Positions 16,874-26,507 of a stretch of 64,000 bases of DNA are shown here, piece by piece. Both the position numbers and the translations under genes were made by a program. Within the stretch, counting starts at the first letter, position 1. Every line of letters starts with the position of its first letter. Source of the stretch: JBMNPT01 sp050943735 (GTDB lineage: Bacteria; Bacillota; Clostridia; Oscillospirales; RGIG577); the NCBI GenBank assembly GCA_050943735.1, contig JBMNPT010000001.1:124001-188000 (forward strand). The letters are read 5' to 3'. The notes beneath the pieces are model-generated. The model saw nothing but the letters and a program-made list of their open reading frames with translations, did no database searches and was not told the origin of the DNA.

Positions 16874-17109
16874 TACTTAATTTTCGGCCACCGTAGCCCA
16901 AATCTCCCTGAAAAAGGGGGTTTTCCACACCATGCTGTCCTCCGCATCATGCAAAAACACCATATGCTGTTGTCCAAACTTTTTGGTAAAAAAATCCCCG
17001 TTTTCTCATACTCTGCAATTTTGCCCCCATACGGGGATTTTTTGTATTTTGAGCATTTTGCCAAAAAAACACTACCACACTTTTCACGCCAATTTTTCGC
17101 AAATTTGAG
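16874..17109. other. rpmH-dnaA spacer, upstream half of the origin region
   Basis: This AT-rich stretch has no credible gene. It holds one near-consensus DnaA box (TTTTCCACA, 16921-16929, one mismatch to TTATCCACA) and two CCCCGT/ACGGGG segments around 17000-17037 that can pair. In Bacillus the equivalent spacer is the upstream part of a bipartite oriC. Box density here is low, so a weak or regulatory role is more likely. Confidence 0.4.
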
Positions 17110-17138
17110 TTGTTCCAGCTGTGATTTTGTGTTACAAT
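17110..17138 (+). promoter_or_regulatory. Probable dnaA promoter
   Basis: TTGTTC (17110-17115) and TACAAT (17133-17138) are 17 bp apart, 70 bp upstream of the dnaA start. Confidence 0.55.
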
Positions 17139-17208
17139 GATTCTGTATCGGTGCGTCCAGATGGCGCCCTGCTGCGCGAATTTACAAAAAAAGAGGAGAA
17201 ACGGCATC

Positions 17209-18606
17209 ATGGCAAACAGCGAGGGTGTGTACAACCCCTATGTAGACCTGCAAAATACCAGACCTGATCTGGCCAAAAAATATCAGGAAATTTGGCAGGG
17301 TGTGCTGCAATACCTGCAGCAAAATAAAAAAATTGAAGAATCCTCTCTCAATCTGTGGTTCCGGGATGTGTACATTGTGGCCATTTCGGCGACCGCCATT
17401 GCGTTTTTTCTGCCCAGCTCTTTCTACCGGGAAGTAATTGCAGCCCGGTTTTCCCAGGTGCTGGCCGAAGCGGTAGAGGCGGTGCTGGGCCATCCTTATG
17501 AACTGCGTTTTCTGGAGGAAGGGGAAAAACCCTTCCCAATTGAGGAACCCCAGGCCCCGACTCGGGAAGAACCGGCGGCCTCTCCCGATCGAGATTATGA
17601 ATACACCTTTGATACTTTTATTGTAGGCAACAGCAACCAGTTTGCCCACGCGGCGGCAGTGGCGGTGGCCAATACCCCCGCAGCGGCCTACAATCCTCTG
17701 TTCATCTACGGCGGCAGCGGCCTGGGCAAAACCCACCTTCTGTACGCCATCATGAACCGTACCCGGGAAAACAATCCCGGAGCCAACATCGTATACCTCA
17801 AGGGGGATGAGTTCACCAACGAATTCATCCAGTCCATTCAAAACGGCAAACAGATGGAGTTCCGCAGCAAATACCGTTACGCGGACCTGCTGCTGGTGGA
17901 CGACATTCAGTTCATCGCCGGCAAAGAAGGTACCCAGGAGGAGTTCTTCCACACCTTCAATACTCTGTATGAAGCCAAAAAGCAGATCGTTCTCACCTCT
18001 GACCGTCCTCCCAAGGAAATGGCGATTTTGGAGGAACGTCTGCGCACCCGGTTTGAGTGGGGTCTGATTGTGGACGTGCAGCCCCCCGATCTGGAAACTC
18101 GTATGGCCATCATCCAGCGCAAGGCCAACGCACTGGGCATGAAGCTGCCTGAAAATGTGGTGGCAGTGGTGGCTACCAATGTAAAAACCAACATCCGGCA
18201 GCTGGAAGGCGCGGTGAAAAAGATCAAGGCCATGCACCAACTCACCGGCCAGGAAATCACTGAAGCCAATGTGCTGCGCATCATCCAGGATATGTTTACC
18301 AACAGCGGCGGCAAAGCCCTCACCCCTGACAGCATTGCCCTGGAAGTGGCCAAATACTACGGCCTCAAACCGGCGGATCTGCTGAGCAAAAAGCGCACCA
18401 ACGAAGTAGCGGTGCCCCGTCAGATCGCCATGTACATCATTCGGGAAACCACCGATCTCTCCCTGCCCGCCATCGGCAAACACTTTGGCGGCCGGGACCA
18501 CACCACCGTGATGCACGCCATCAAAAAGGTGGAACAGGAAATGGAAGCGGACGCTTCCTTCAAACAACAGGTACATGATCTTATGAAAAATATTCGGGAG
18601 GGCTAA
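17209..18606 (+). CDS. dnaA: Chromosomal replication initiator protein DnaA
   Basis: The start ATG 17209 follows AGAGGAG at about 10 bp and gives 465 residues. Domain I spans about 1-85, a short linker follows, and the AAA+ domain carries Walker A GGSGLGKTHLL and Walker B LLLVDDIQF. The C-terminal DNA-binding domain contains GGRDHTTVMHAIKK, the DnaA signature that contacts DnaA boxes. The protein melts the origin and recruits the helicase. The gene is divergent from rpmH and followed by an oriC-like spacer and dnaN. Confidence 0.98.
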   Translation: MANSEGVYNPYVDLQNTRPDLAKKYQEIWQGVLQYLQQNKKIEESSLNLWFRDVYIVAISATAIAFFLPSSFYREVIAARFSQVLAEAVEAVLGHPYELRFLEEGEKPFPIEEPQAPTREEPAASPDRDYEYTFDTFIVGNSNQFAHAAAVAVANTPAAAYNPLFIYGGSGLGKTHLLYAIMNRTRENNPGANIVYLKGDEFTNEFIQSIQNGKQMEFRSKYRYADLLLVDDIQFIAGKEGTQEEFFHTFNTLYEAKKQIVLTSDRPPKEMAILEERLRTRFEWGLIVDVQPPDLETRMAIIQRKANALGMKLPENVVAVVATNVKTNIRQLEGAVKKIKAMHQLTGQEITEANVLRIIQDMFTNSGGKALTPDSIALEVAKYYGLKPADLLSKKRTNEVAVPRQIAMYIIRETTDLSLPAIGKHFGGRDHTTVMHAIKKVEQEMEADASFKQQVHDLMKNIREG

Positions 18607-18940
18607 GCCCTCCCATCCCCCGTTTTGTGGACAGTTTCCCTGTGGAATGGGGATAAATAAGTGGAAAATCCGGCGGGACTTTCCACAATTTTTCCACCCC
18701 GTGGAAATACTCATCCACGGCGCTGTGGACATTTTCCCCGCCTGCCATATCTCCTGTGGACAGACAGAGAATTGCCCACACGGCTGTTCTTTTCCAAAAC
18801 AGGCTTATCTTGCTTGTCTTTCCCGCTTTTCAACATTTCTACAGTCCCTATTACTACTACTGTTTTTTATTATTTGTTTTATAAAAAAATAAATAAGAGA
18901 ATAAGGTTTTATTTTTTAATATTATAAAGGAGCGACTCAG
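18607..18940. other. oriC: oriC-like dnaA-dnaN spacer with DnaA boxes and an AT-rich unwinding element
   Basis: The 334-bp spacer holds many TGTGGA/TTCCAC elements: TGTGGACAG at 18626 and 18755, TGTGGAATG at 18641, TGGGGATAA at 18648 (one mismatch to consensus), CTTTCCACA at 18679, TTTTCCACC at 18689 and TGTGGACAT at 18724. None is a perfect TGTGGATAA. From about 18840 to 18928 the sequence becomes almost pure A/T, the expected place of duplex opening. The arrangement of boxes followed by an AT-rich stretch before dnaN matches Firmicutes origins. Exact function is inferred from position. Confidence 0.75.
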
Positions 18941-20056
18941 ATGCAGTTTACTTGTGACAGAGATTTATTGATGGACAGCATCAACGTGGTACAAAAGGCA
19001 GTGACTTCCAAGTCCACCCTGCCCGCTCTGGAGGGAATTCTGCTGCAAACCATGGATGAGGGACGGCTGAAGCTCACTGGCTATGATTTGGAAATCGGCA
19101 TTGAAAGTGTGCTGGAAGCCGATATCCAACAGCCGGGCAGCATTGTCATCAATTCCAAAATGCTGGGTGATATTGTGCGCAAAATGCCTTCGGACAGTGT
19201 GACCGTTACGGTGGACGCCAATTTGATGACCCGGATTCAGTGTGGCCGCATTGATTTCAACATCATCGGTCTGGAGAGCGCGGAATATCCCGAGCTGCCC
19301 AGAGTGGAGGGAGAAAAGTCCTTTTCCCTGTCCCAAAGCGTCCTCAAAAGCATGATCCGGCAGACGCTGTTCGCGGTTTCCACCAACGACAACAAACCGG
19401 TTCACACCGGCTGCCTGTTTGAGATCTCCGACGGAGAACTGCGGGTGGTGTCGGTGGACGGATACCGTCTGGCCCTGCGCAGAGAACCCCTGCAACAGGT
19501 GGAAGATATGTCCTTTGTGGTGCCGGGCAAGACGCTGGGTGAAATTTTGAAAATTCTCTCGGATGATGAGGAAGCCCAGGTGCAGGTAGTGCTCACCAAA
19601 CGCCATATTGTGTTTGAAATTGATCAGGTAACGGTGGTATCCCGTTTGCTGGAAGGGGATTTTCTCAATTACAACAACGCCATCCCAAAGAACAACAAAA
19701 TTTTCGCCACAGTGGATGTACGGGGATTTACCAGCTGTGTGGAACGTGCCGCGCTGATTATCAATGACAAAATGAAGAGCCCGGTGCGGGTAAAAATTCA
19801 GGATCAAACCCTACGGGTGCAGTGTATGTCCACCATCGGCAAGGTACAGGATGAGCTGGACATTCAGAGCGAGGGCGGAGAAATTGAAATCGGCTTCAAT
19901 CACCGGTATTTGCTGGATGCCCTCAAGGCCTGCGAAGAGGAACAGGTGCGGTTGGAGCTGTCCTCTCCCCTGTCCCCCTGTGTGATGACCCCCTGTGAGG
20001 GAGATAAGTATTTGTTCCTGGTACTGCCAGTGAGGTTGAAGGCCAATGAAAACTGA
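18941..20056 (+). CDS. dnaN: DNA polymerase III beta subunit (sliding clamp)
   Basis: The 371-residue protein forms the ring-shaped dimer that tethers DNA polymerase. The three-fold clamp fold begins MQFTCDRDLLMDSINVVQKAV and ends in LVLPVRLK, the family's C-terminal motif. AAAGGAG lies 8 bp upstream of the ATG. The end overlaps the next gene by 11 bp. Position behind dnaA is canonical. Confidence 0.98.
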   Translation: MQFTCDRDLLMDSINVVQKAVTSKSTLPALEGILLQTMDEGRLKLTGYDLEIGIESVLEADIQQPGSIVINSKMLGDIVRKMPSDSVTVTVDANLMTRIQCGRIDFNIIGLESAEYPELPRVEGEKSFSLSQSVLKSMIRQTLFAVSTNDNKPVHTGCLFEISDGELRVVSVDGYRLALRREPLQQVEDMSFVVPGKTLGEILKILSDDEEAQVQVVLTKRHIVFEIDQVTVVSRLLEGDFLNYNNAIPKNNKIFATVDVRGFTSCVERAALIINDKMKSPVRVKIQDQTLRVQCMSTIGKVQDELDIQSEGGEIEIGFNHRYLLDALKACEEEQVRLELSSPLSPCVMTPCEGDKYLFLVLPVRLKANEN

Positions 20057-20261
20057 GAAAATTACCATTCACAGTGAGTTTATCCGATTGGATCAGCTGC
20101 TGAAATTCGCCGGTGTGGCGGAGAGCGGCGGCGAAGCCAAAGAGGCCATTTTGGAGGGCTATCTGGAGGTCAACGGCGAAGTGTGCACCATGCGGGGTAA
20201 AAAGCTGCGGCCGGGTGATCGAGTGACGGTGGCCGGCCAGCTGACGCTGGAAATCCAGTGA
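20046..20261 (+). CDS. S4 domain RNA-binding protein (YaaA/RlbA-like)
   Basis: A 71-residue single S4 domain protein: IRLDQLLKFAGVAESGGEAK and LEGYLEVNGEVCTMRGKKL are the two conserved halves. Members of this family lie between dnaN and recF throughout Firmicutes and probably bind rRNA or the ribosome. The ATG lies inside the end of dnaN, so the genes are co-translated. Confidence 0.9.
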   Translation: MKTEKITIHSEFIRLDQLLKFAGVAESGGEAKEAILEGYLEVNGEVCTMRGKKLRPGDRVTVAGQLTLEIQ

Positions 20262-20311
20262 TGTCTGAAAAAGGATAAAAATGGAAAAGATAGTTGTAGG
20301 AGGGACGCTGT

Positions 20312-21418
20312 TTGCACATTGACCGGCTGCTGCTGCAAAATTTCAGAAGTTATCCCCAGGGCGATGTGAGTTTTGACCCGGGCATCAATGTGCTGTGCGG
20401 CGACAACGCCCAGGGCAAGACCAACCTGCTGGAGGCGGTGTTTCTGTGTGCGGTGACCCGTTCTTTTCGTGGGGCGGCCGACCGGGAGATGCTTCGGCGG
20501 GGGTGCCGGGGATACGAAGTGGCGCTCTCCTATTTTTCCGGCCTGCGCCAGCAGCAGCTGCTGGTGAAGTACGCCGGCGGGCGGAAGGAATTTTTCCGCA
20601 ATGGAGTCAAACAGCGGCGCAGTGAATTTGTGGGCGCGCTGAAATGTGTGCTGTTTGCGCCGGAACACCTCTCTCTCATCAAGAATGGCCCGGGAGAGCG
20701 GCGGCGGTTCATCGACATGAGTCTGTGCCAGATGAAGCCCAGCTATTACAGCGCGCTTTCCACCTATCAGAAGCTGTTGGAGCAGAAAAACGTTCTGCTC
20801 CGCCGCATGGACGGCGGACGGCAGTATGTGGATCTACTGCGGCTGTACAACGACAAATTGAGTATCAGCGGCGCCCAGCTGATGCAGGCCCGCCGGGCCT
20901 ACATTGAAAAGCTGGAGGAGTTTGGCCGCCGCACCCACCGGGAGCTGTCCGGAGGACTGGAGGAACTCTCCCTGGTCTATCGGCCCTCACCGGGCATTTC
21001 ACTGGAGGGCTCGCTGGAGGAACTCGCCGGGGCCTTTGCCGATCAGCTGGAGCGGCACATGGACCGGGAGATTGCTCTGCGGGGCAGCCTCACCGGCTGT
21101 CACCGGGACGACGTAGACATCCGCATCAATGGGTTCAGCGCCCGGGCCTATGGCAGCCAGGGACAGCAGCGCAGCTGTGTGCTCTCCCTGAAAATGGCGG
21201 AGTGCGATATTTTTGAAGAACAGTTTGGGGAGTATCCGGTGCTGCTGTTGGATGACATCATGAGCGAACTGGACGCCGGCCGGCAGGAGTATGTGGCCAG
21301 TCACATCAGCGGCCGGCAGGTGCTGATCACCTGCTGTGACAAAGAGCGGTTTGCCCATCTCACCGGCAGCCGGGTGATTCCCATACAAAGGCAGACAGAG
21401 GAGGAGCAGCATGGGTAA
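20312..21418 (+). CDS. recF: DNA replication and repair protein RecF
   Basis: The 368-residue SMC-like ATPase loads RecA at gapped DNA. The start is TTG at 20312, with GTAGGAGGG about 8 bp upstream; no in-frame ATG fits. Walker A is GDNAQGKT (30-37), the signature region is AYGSQGQQRS, and Walker B is LLLDDIMSELD. It overlaps the next gene by 8 bp. Confidence 0.97.
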   Translation: MHIDRLLLQNFRSYPQGDVSFDPGINVLCGDNAQGKTNLLEAVFLCAVTRSFRGAADREMLRRGCRGYEVALSYFSGLRQQQLLVKYAGGRKEFFRNGVKQRRSEFVGALKCVLFAPEHLSLIKNGPGERRRFIDMSLCQMKPSYYSALSTYQKLLEQKNVLLRRMDGGRQYVDLLRLYNDKLSISGAQLMQARRAYIEKLEEFGRRTHRELSGGLEELSLVYRPSPGISLEGSLEELAGAFADQLERHMDREIALRGSLTGCHRDDVDIRINGFSARAYGSQGQQRSCVLSLKMAECDIFEEQFGEYPVLLLDDIMSELDAGRQEYVASHISGRQVLITCCDKERFAHLTGSRVIPIQRQTEEEQHG

Positions 21419-21728
21419 AGTGCGGTGCAGTCATTGCGGCGGGGAAATGCATCCCAAATTTCAGTGGTTTTCCCTGCGCAACATCGTGCGCTGTCCCCTG
21501 TGCGGCGCCGATCTCCATATGGAAAAACTGGAGGGCATGCAGGGACTCAATATGCTGACTCTGCTCTGTGCCTTTGTGTTTTTTGAAGGACTCAAACCCT
21601 TTCTTGAGTCCACAGCGCTGACCTTTCTGGTCACCTGTGTGTTATTGATTGTTCTGAACCGAACAGGCAGTCTGGTGTTGTACCGCCGTGCGATGCAGCA
21701 AAAAGACCGCCATGACAAGGAGGTATAA
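21411..21728 (+). CDS. Small zinc-ribbon membrane protein, unknown function
   Basis: The 105-residue protein starts with a CSHCGG...CPLCGA zinc ribbon (CxxC about residues 6-9 and 28-31). One or two hydrophobic helices follow (about 47-82), then a short basic tail. It overlaps recF by 8 bp and precedes remB by 2 bp, so it belongs to the dnaN-recF-gyrB run. No specific family was recognised; the layout suggests a membrane-bound sensor or scaffold with cytosolic zinc ribbon. Confidence 0.8.
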   Translation: MGKVRCSHCGGEMHPKFQWFSLRNIVRCPLCGADLHMEKLEGMQGLNMLTLLCAFVFFEGLKPFLESTALTFLVTCVLLIVLNRTGSLVLYRRAMQQKDRHDKEV

Positions 21729-21730
21729 GT

Positions 21731-22000
21731 GTGTATATCCATCTGGGAAGCGACACAGTGGTGAATATGAAACATATCATCGGCATTTTTGACATGGAGA
21801 CCACTTCCATTTCCCGCATCACCCGGGAATTTCTCAAAACCTCGGAGGAACAGTGCAGTGTGGTCAATGTGTCGGAGGAAATTCCAAAATCTTACGTAGT
21901 GTGTCAGGTGGACGGCAAACCAGTGGTGTACATCTCTCAAATTTCCACCACCACCCTCACCAAACGGTCTGGGTTCATGGATGGAATCGCCATCCGGTAA
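21731..22000 (+). CDS. remB: RemB-like DUF370 DNA-binding protein
   Basis: The 89-residue product starts at GTG 21731, with AAGGAGG just upstream. MYIHLGSDTVVNMKHIIGIF and the SYVVCQ segment are typical of the RemA/RemB (DUF370) family. In Bacillus remB (yaaB) also lies between recF and gyrB, and RemA/B proteins bind promoter DNA as ring-like oligomers to control matrix genes. The context therefore supports RemB. The target genes in this organism are unknown. Confidence 0.9.
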   Translation: MYIHLGSDTVVNMKHIIGIFDMETTSISRITREFLKTSEEQCSVVNVSEEIPKSYVVCQVDGKPVVYISQISTTTLTKRSGFMDGIAIR

Positions 22001-22053
22001 AACGCGGTAAATACAGCCCAGTCTGTGCGGGCAGAGAATAGGAGTTATGCAGT

Positions 22054-23988
22054 ATGGAAGAAAACAAGAACAATCTGGTCTATGACGAAAGTCAGATCCA
22101 GGTGCTGGAAGGTCTGGAAGCGGTGCGCAAACGTCCCGGTATGTATATCGGCTCCACTTCTTCCCAGGGCTTGCATCACCTGGTGTATGAGATCGTGGAC
22201 AATGCCATCGACGAGGCACTGGCGGGTTTCTGTACCGAAATTCTGGTGGAAATCCTGCCCGACAATGTAATTTCCGTCACCGACAACGGCCGTGGCATTC
22301 CGGTGGGGATTCATCCGCAGATGGGAATTTCCACCCTGGAAGTGGTGCTCACCGTACTCCATGCGGGCGGTAAGTTCGGCGGCGAGGGGTACAAGATGTC
22401 CGGTGGCCTGCATGGTGTGGGTTCCTCGGTGGTCAACGCTCTGTCCGAGTATCTGGAAGCCCGGGTGTGCGATGGCCAGCATGAGTATTTTCAGCGGTAT
22501 GAGCGGGGCACTCCCTGCGCTCCTGTAAAGCAGGTGGGACCGGCGGATCACACCGGCACCAAAATCACCTTCAAGGCGGACGCTCAGATTTTTGAGGAGA
22601 CGGTATACGATTGGGAAGTACTGGAAAAACGTCTGCGGGAACAGGCTTTCCTCAACGCGGGTGTGCGGATTCGTCTGCGGGACAGCCGGGAGGAGGAAAT
22701 CCGGGAAGAGGTGCTTCACTATGAGGGAGGCATCCGCAGCTTTGTAGAATACATCAACGAGCAGAAGACCGCTACGGTACTGCACGATGTGATCTATTTT
22801 TCAGTGGTGGAAGAGGACGCGGAAGCCGAAGTGGCCATGCAGTACAACGACTCCTACAGCGAAACGCTGGTTTCCTTTGCCAACAACATCCACACCACCG
22901 AGGGCGGTACCCATGAAACAGGCTTCAAGTCGGCTCTCACCAAGGTGATCAACAACTACGCCCGGGAAAAGGGCCTGCTCAAGGAAAAGGACACCAATCT
23001 TTCGGGGGAGGATACCCGGGAGGGACTCACCGCGGTGATCAGCGTCAAGCTCAAGGACGCGCAGTTTGAAGGACAGACCAAGACCAAGCTGGGCAACAGC
23101 GATATGCGGACCCTGGTGGAAGGTCTGGTGAGTGAAAAGCTGAAGGATTTTCTGGAGGAGAATCCCGGTGTGGCCCGGACGGTGTTTGACAAGGCGTCCA
23201 CTGCCAGCCGTGCCCGGGAAGCCGCCCGGCGTGCCCGGGAGAACACCCGGCGCAAATCGGCTCTGGAGAGCGCCAGTTTGCCCGGCAAACTGGCGGACTG
23301 CAACGAAAAGGACCCCAGCAAAACTGAAATTTACATCGTGGAGGGTGACTCCGCAGGGGGCAGCGCCAAGGGCGGACGGGACAGCAAATACCAGGCCATC
23401 CTGCCGCTGTGGGGCAAGATGCTCAATGTGGAAAAGGCCCGCATTGACAAGGTGTACGGCAATGACAAGCTGACACCGGTGATTCTGGCGCTGGGCGCCG
23501 GCATCGGTGAGGATTTCAATCTGGAAAAGCTGCGCTATGACAAAATCATCATCATGGCGGATGCCGACGTGGACGGAAGCCACATCCGTACCCTGCTGCT
23601 CACCTTCTTTTTCCGGTTTATGCGGCCTCTCATCACCGAAGGCCATGTATATCTGGCTCAGCCGCCCCTCTTCAAGCTCACCCGGGGCAAAAAGGTGATC
23701 AATGTGTTCAACGAGGGTGAGCGGGACCGTGCACTGGCTCAACTGCGTGCGGACAATCCCACTGCCAAGGTGGACATCAGCCGGTACAAGGGCCTGGGCG
23801 AAATGAACAGTCAGGAATTGTGGGAGACCACCATGAATCCCGAAACCCGTACGCTGCTGCGGGTGACGGTGGAAGACGCTTTGGCGGCGGATAAGATTTT
23901 CTCAGTGCTGATGGGAGAAAAGGTGGAGCCGCGGAAGGAGTTTATCCACAAAAATGCCAAGTATCATGTGGACAATCTGGACATTTGA
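22054..23988 (+). CDS. gyrB: DNA gyrase subunit B
   Basis: The 644-residue ATPase subunit introduces negative supercoils together with GyrA. The GHKL ATP site is at VDNAIDEALAG and GRGIPVGIH. The TOPRIM domain begins at IVEGDSAGGSAKGGRD and has the metal triad DADVDG. The C-terminal part ends with YKGLGEMN and a short tail, without the Gram-negative insertion. TAGGAG precedes the ATG by 9 bp. Confidence 0.98.
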   Translation: MEENKNNLVYDESQIQVLEGLEAVRKRPGMYIGSTSSQGLHHLVYEIVDNAIDEALAGFCTEILVEILPDNVISVTDNGRGIPVGIHPQMGISTLEVVLTVLHAGGKFGGEGYKMSGGLHGVGSSVVNALSEYLEARVCDGQHEYFQRYERGTPCAPVKQVGPADHTGTKITFKADAQIFEETVYDWEVLEKRLREQAFLNAGVRIRLRDSREEEIREEVLHYEGGIRSFVEYINEQKTATVLHDVIYFSVVEEDAEAEVAMQYNDSYSETLVSFANNIHTTEGGTHETGFKSALTKVINNYAREKGLLKEKDTNLSGEDTREGLTAVISVKLKDAQFEGQTKTKLGNSDMRTLVEGLVSEKLKDFLEENPGVARTVFDKASTASRAREAARRARENTRRKSALESASLPGKLADCNEKDPSKTEIYIVEGDSAGGSAKGGRDSKYQAILPLWGKMLNVEKARIDKVYGNDKLTPVILALGAGIGEDFNLEKLRYDKIIIMADADVDGSHIRTLLLTFFFRFMRPLITEGHVYLAQPPLFKLTRGKKVINVFNEGERDRALAQLRADNPTAKVDISRYKGLGEMNSQELWETTMNPETRTLLRVTVEDALAADKIFSVLMGEKVEPRKEFIHKNAKYHVDNLDI

Positions 23989-24020
23989 CAGCGGCATGAA
24001 GGAAAGAAGGGAACACATCC

Positions 24021-26507
24021 ATGAATTATGAAGATCAGAAGATCGTCGACGTTGATATAGAAAAAGAGATGACCACCTCCTTTATGGAGTATGCCATGAG
24101 CGTCATCGTCAGCCGGGCGCTGCCCGATGTGCGGGATGGTCTCAAACCGGTGCATCGCCGCATTCTCTATACCATGTATGAGGACGGCCTGTTTTACAAC
24201 CGTCCCTTCCGTAAATCGGCCACTGCAGTGGGCGACGTGCTGGGCCGGTATCATCCCCATGGGGACAGCTCGGTATACGACGCCCTGGTGCGTCTGGCCC
24301 AAGATTTTTCGCTGCGCTATCCTCTGGTGGACGGACACGGCAACTTTGGCTCAGTGGACGGAGACCCGCCCGCTGCCTATCGATACACCGAAGCCCGTTT
24401 GTCCCGCATGGCCGGCGATATGCTCACCGACATCGAAAAGGAAACGGTGGACTTCAAACCCAATTTTGATGAACTTCACCAAGAGCCGGTGGTATTGCCC
24501 TCCCGTTTCCCCAACCTGTTGGTGAATGGTTCCATGGGCATCGCCGTGGGTATGGCCACCAACATTCCGCCCCACAACCTCTCGGAAGTGGTGGACGGGA
24601 TTGTGGAGGTCATTGACAACCCCGAAGCCACATTGGACGACGTGATGAAGCACATCAAGGGGCCGGACTTCCCTACCGGCGGCACCATTATGGGCCGCAG
24701 TGGAATCCGGGCCGCCTACTATACCGGCCGGGGCCGCATCAAGGTGCGCTCCTGCTGTGAAATTGAGGAGGGCAAGGACGGCCGCACTCGCATCATTGTG
24801 CGGGAAATTCCCTATATGGTCAACAAATCCCGGCTGGTCAGCGGCATCGCCGATCTGGTCAACGACAAGACCATCGAGGGCATTGCGGACATCCACGACG
24901 AATCCTCCGACCGGGTGGGCATCCAGGTGGTCATCAAGCTGAAAAAGGACGCCAACGCTCAGGTGGTGCTCAATCAGCTGTATAAGCACAGCCAGCTGGA
25001 AGACAGTTTTTCGGTGATCATGCTGGCGCTGGTGGACAACCAGCCCCGGATTCTCAATCTGCGGGATATCATTGACCAGTACATTCGCTTCCAGGAAGAT
25101 GTCATCCGCCGGCGTACCCAGTACGATTTGCGCAAGGCCAAGGAACGGTGTCACATTCTGGAAGGTCTCAAGATTGCCTGCGATAACATCGATGAAGTGA
25201 TCCACATCATCCGCACCAGCTACGATGAGGCCAAGGAACGGCTGATGGAACGGTTTGAACTGTCGGCGATCCAGGCCCAGGCCATTTTGGATATGCGTCT
25301 GGGACGTCTGCAGGGCCTGGAAGTGGACAAAATCATGGCCGAACTCAAAGAGCTGCAGCAGCTGATTGAACAGCTCACCGCCGTTTTGGCCGACGAGAAC
25401 AAGGTTCTGCAGATTGTGCGGCAGGAACTGCTGGAACTGAAAGAAAAATACGGCGACGAGCGCCGCACCCAAATCTCCCTCATCGACAATGAGATTGACA
25501 TTGAGGATCTCATTGAGGAGGAGGAATGTGTGTACACCATGACCCATCAGGGGTACATCAAGCGGCTGCCGGTTTCCACTTATAAGGCCCAGCGCCGCGG
25601 CGGCCGGGGCATCACCGGCATGACCACCAAGGAGGAGGACTTCATCGAGGAGATGTTCACCGCCTCCACCCACAATTATCTGCTCTTCTTCACCACCAAG
25701 GGCCGGATGTTCCGGCTCAAGGGGTATGAGGTGCCGGAATCCTCCCGTACCGCCAAGGGCACCAACATTGTCAATCTGCTGCAGCTGGACCCTGAGGAAA
25801 AAATCACCTCTATGATCAGCGTCAAGGAGTTCAGCGAAGGCGATTACCTGATGATGGTGACCAAAAACGGCACCGTGAAAAAGACGGCGCTGGACGAAGT
25901 CAATTCCTCCCGCAAGGGTGGTATCATCGTCATTTCGCTGGACGAGGGCGATGAGCTCATCGGTGTGAAAAAGACCGGCGGCGACAATGAAATTGTCATC
26001 GGCAGCCATGATGGCAAAGCCATCCGTTTCCATGAGAAGGATGTCCGTCCCATGGGCCGCAGTGCCCGGGGTGTGCGGGGCATTTTGCTGGAAGAGGATG
26101 ACTACATTGTGGGTGTGAGTATGGTTCGCCACCCAGAGGCTTCGCTGCTCACCATCACCGAAAAGGGATATGGCAAGCGCACCTCGCTGCATGAGTACAA
26201 ACTGCAGCTGCGGGGCGGCAAGGGCGTGACCAATTACAATATCACCGAAAAGACCGGTAAGGTAGTGGGCATCAAGGTGGTGGATGACAACGACGACGCC
26301 ATTTTGATTTCCAGCGACGGCATTATCATCCGGTTCTCTGCCAGCGATGTGTCTCAGTTTGGCCGGATTGCCCAGGGTGTCATTTTGATGCGCCTTTCCG
26401 AAGAGGAAAAGGTGGTGACCCTGGCCCGTACCGTCCGGGAAGAGGATGAGGGGGAAGAGGAAATTTCCGCTCAACCTGTGGAAGAATCAGTGGATAGTGT
26501 GGAATAA
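24021..26507 (+). CDS. gyrA: DNA gyrase subunit A
   Basis: The 828-residue breakage-reunion subunit carries the catalytic tyrosine Y122 in AAYRYTEAR. The quinolone-determining region reads HPHGDSSVYD, with S83 and D87 in Escherichia coli numbering, so no classic resistance change is present. The C-terminal beta-pinwheel contains the GyrA box QRRGGRG, separating it from topoisomerase IV ParC. It follows gyrB by 32 bp. The acidic tail ends shortly before a DnaA-box cluster. Confidence 0.98.
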   Translation: MNYEDQKIVDVDIEKEMTTSFMEYAMSVIVSRALPDVRDGLKPVHRRILYTMYEDGLFYNRPFRKSATAVGDVLGRYHPHGDSSVYDALVRLAQDFSLRYPLVDGHGNFGSVDGDPPAAYRYTEARLSRMAGDMLTDIEKETVDFKPNFDELHQEPVVLPSRFPNLLVNGSMGIAVGMATNIPPHNLSEVVDGIVEVIDNPEATLDDVMKHIKGPDFPTGGTIMGRSGIRAAYYTGRGRIKVRSCCEIEEGKDGRTRIIVREIPYMVNKSRLVSGIADLVNDKTIEGIADIHDESSDRVGIQVVIKLKKDANAQVVLNQLYKHSQLEDSFSVIMLALVDNQPRILNLRDIIDQYIRFQEDVIRRRTQYDLRKAKERCHILEGLKIACDNIDEVIHIIRTSYDEAKERLMERFELSAIQAQAILDMRLGRLQGLEVDKIMAELKELQQLIEQLTAVLADENKVLQIVRQELLELKEKYGDERRTQISLIDNEIDIEDLIEEEECVYTMTHQGYIKRLPVSTYKAQRRGGRGITGMTTKEEDFIEEMFTASTHNYLLFFTTKGRMFRLKGYEVPESSRTAKGTNIVNLLQLDPEEKITSMISVKEFSEGDYLMMVTKNGTVKKTALDEVNSSRKGGIIVISLDEGDELIGVKKTGGDNEIVIGSHDGKAIRFHEKDVRPMGRSARGVRGILLEEDDYIVGVSMVRHPEASLLTITEKGYGKRTSLHEYKLQLRGGKGVTNYNITEKTGKVVGIKVVDDNDDAILISSDGIIIRFSASDVSQFGRIAQGVILMRLSEEEKVVTLARTVREEDEGEEEISAQPVEESVDSVE

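Noticed and set aside
17182..18732. Minus-strand open frame opposite dnaA running into oriC
   Set aside because: Antisense to dnaA, no ribosome site, no recognisable protein features.
24351..26474. Long minus-strand open frame inside gyrA
   Set aside because: Complement of an unambiguous gyrase gene; GC-rich codon bias creates open antisense frames.
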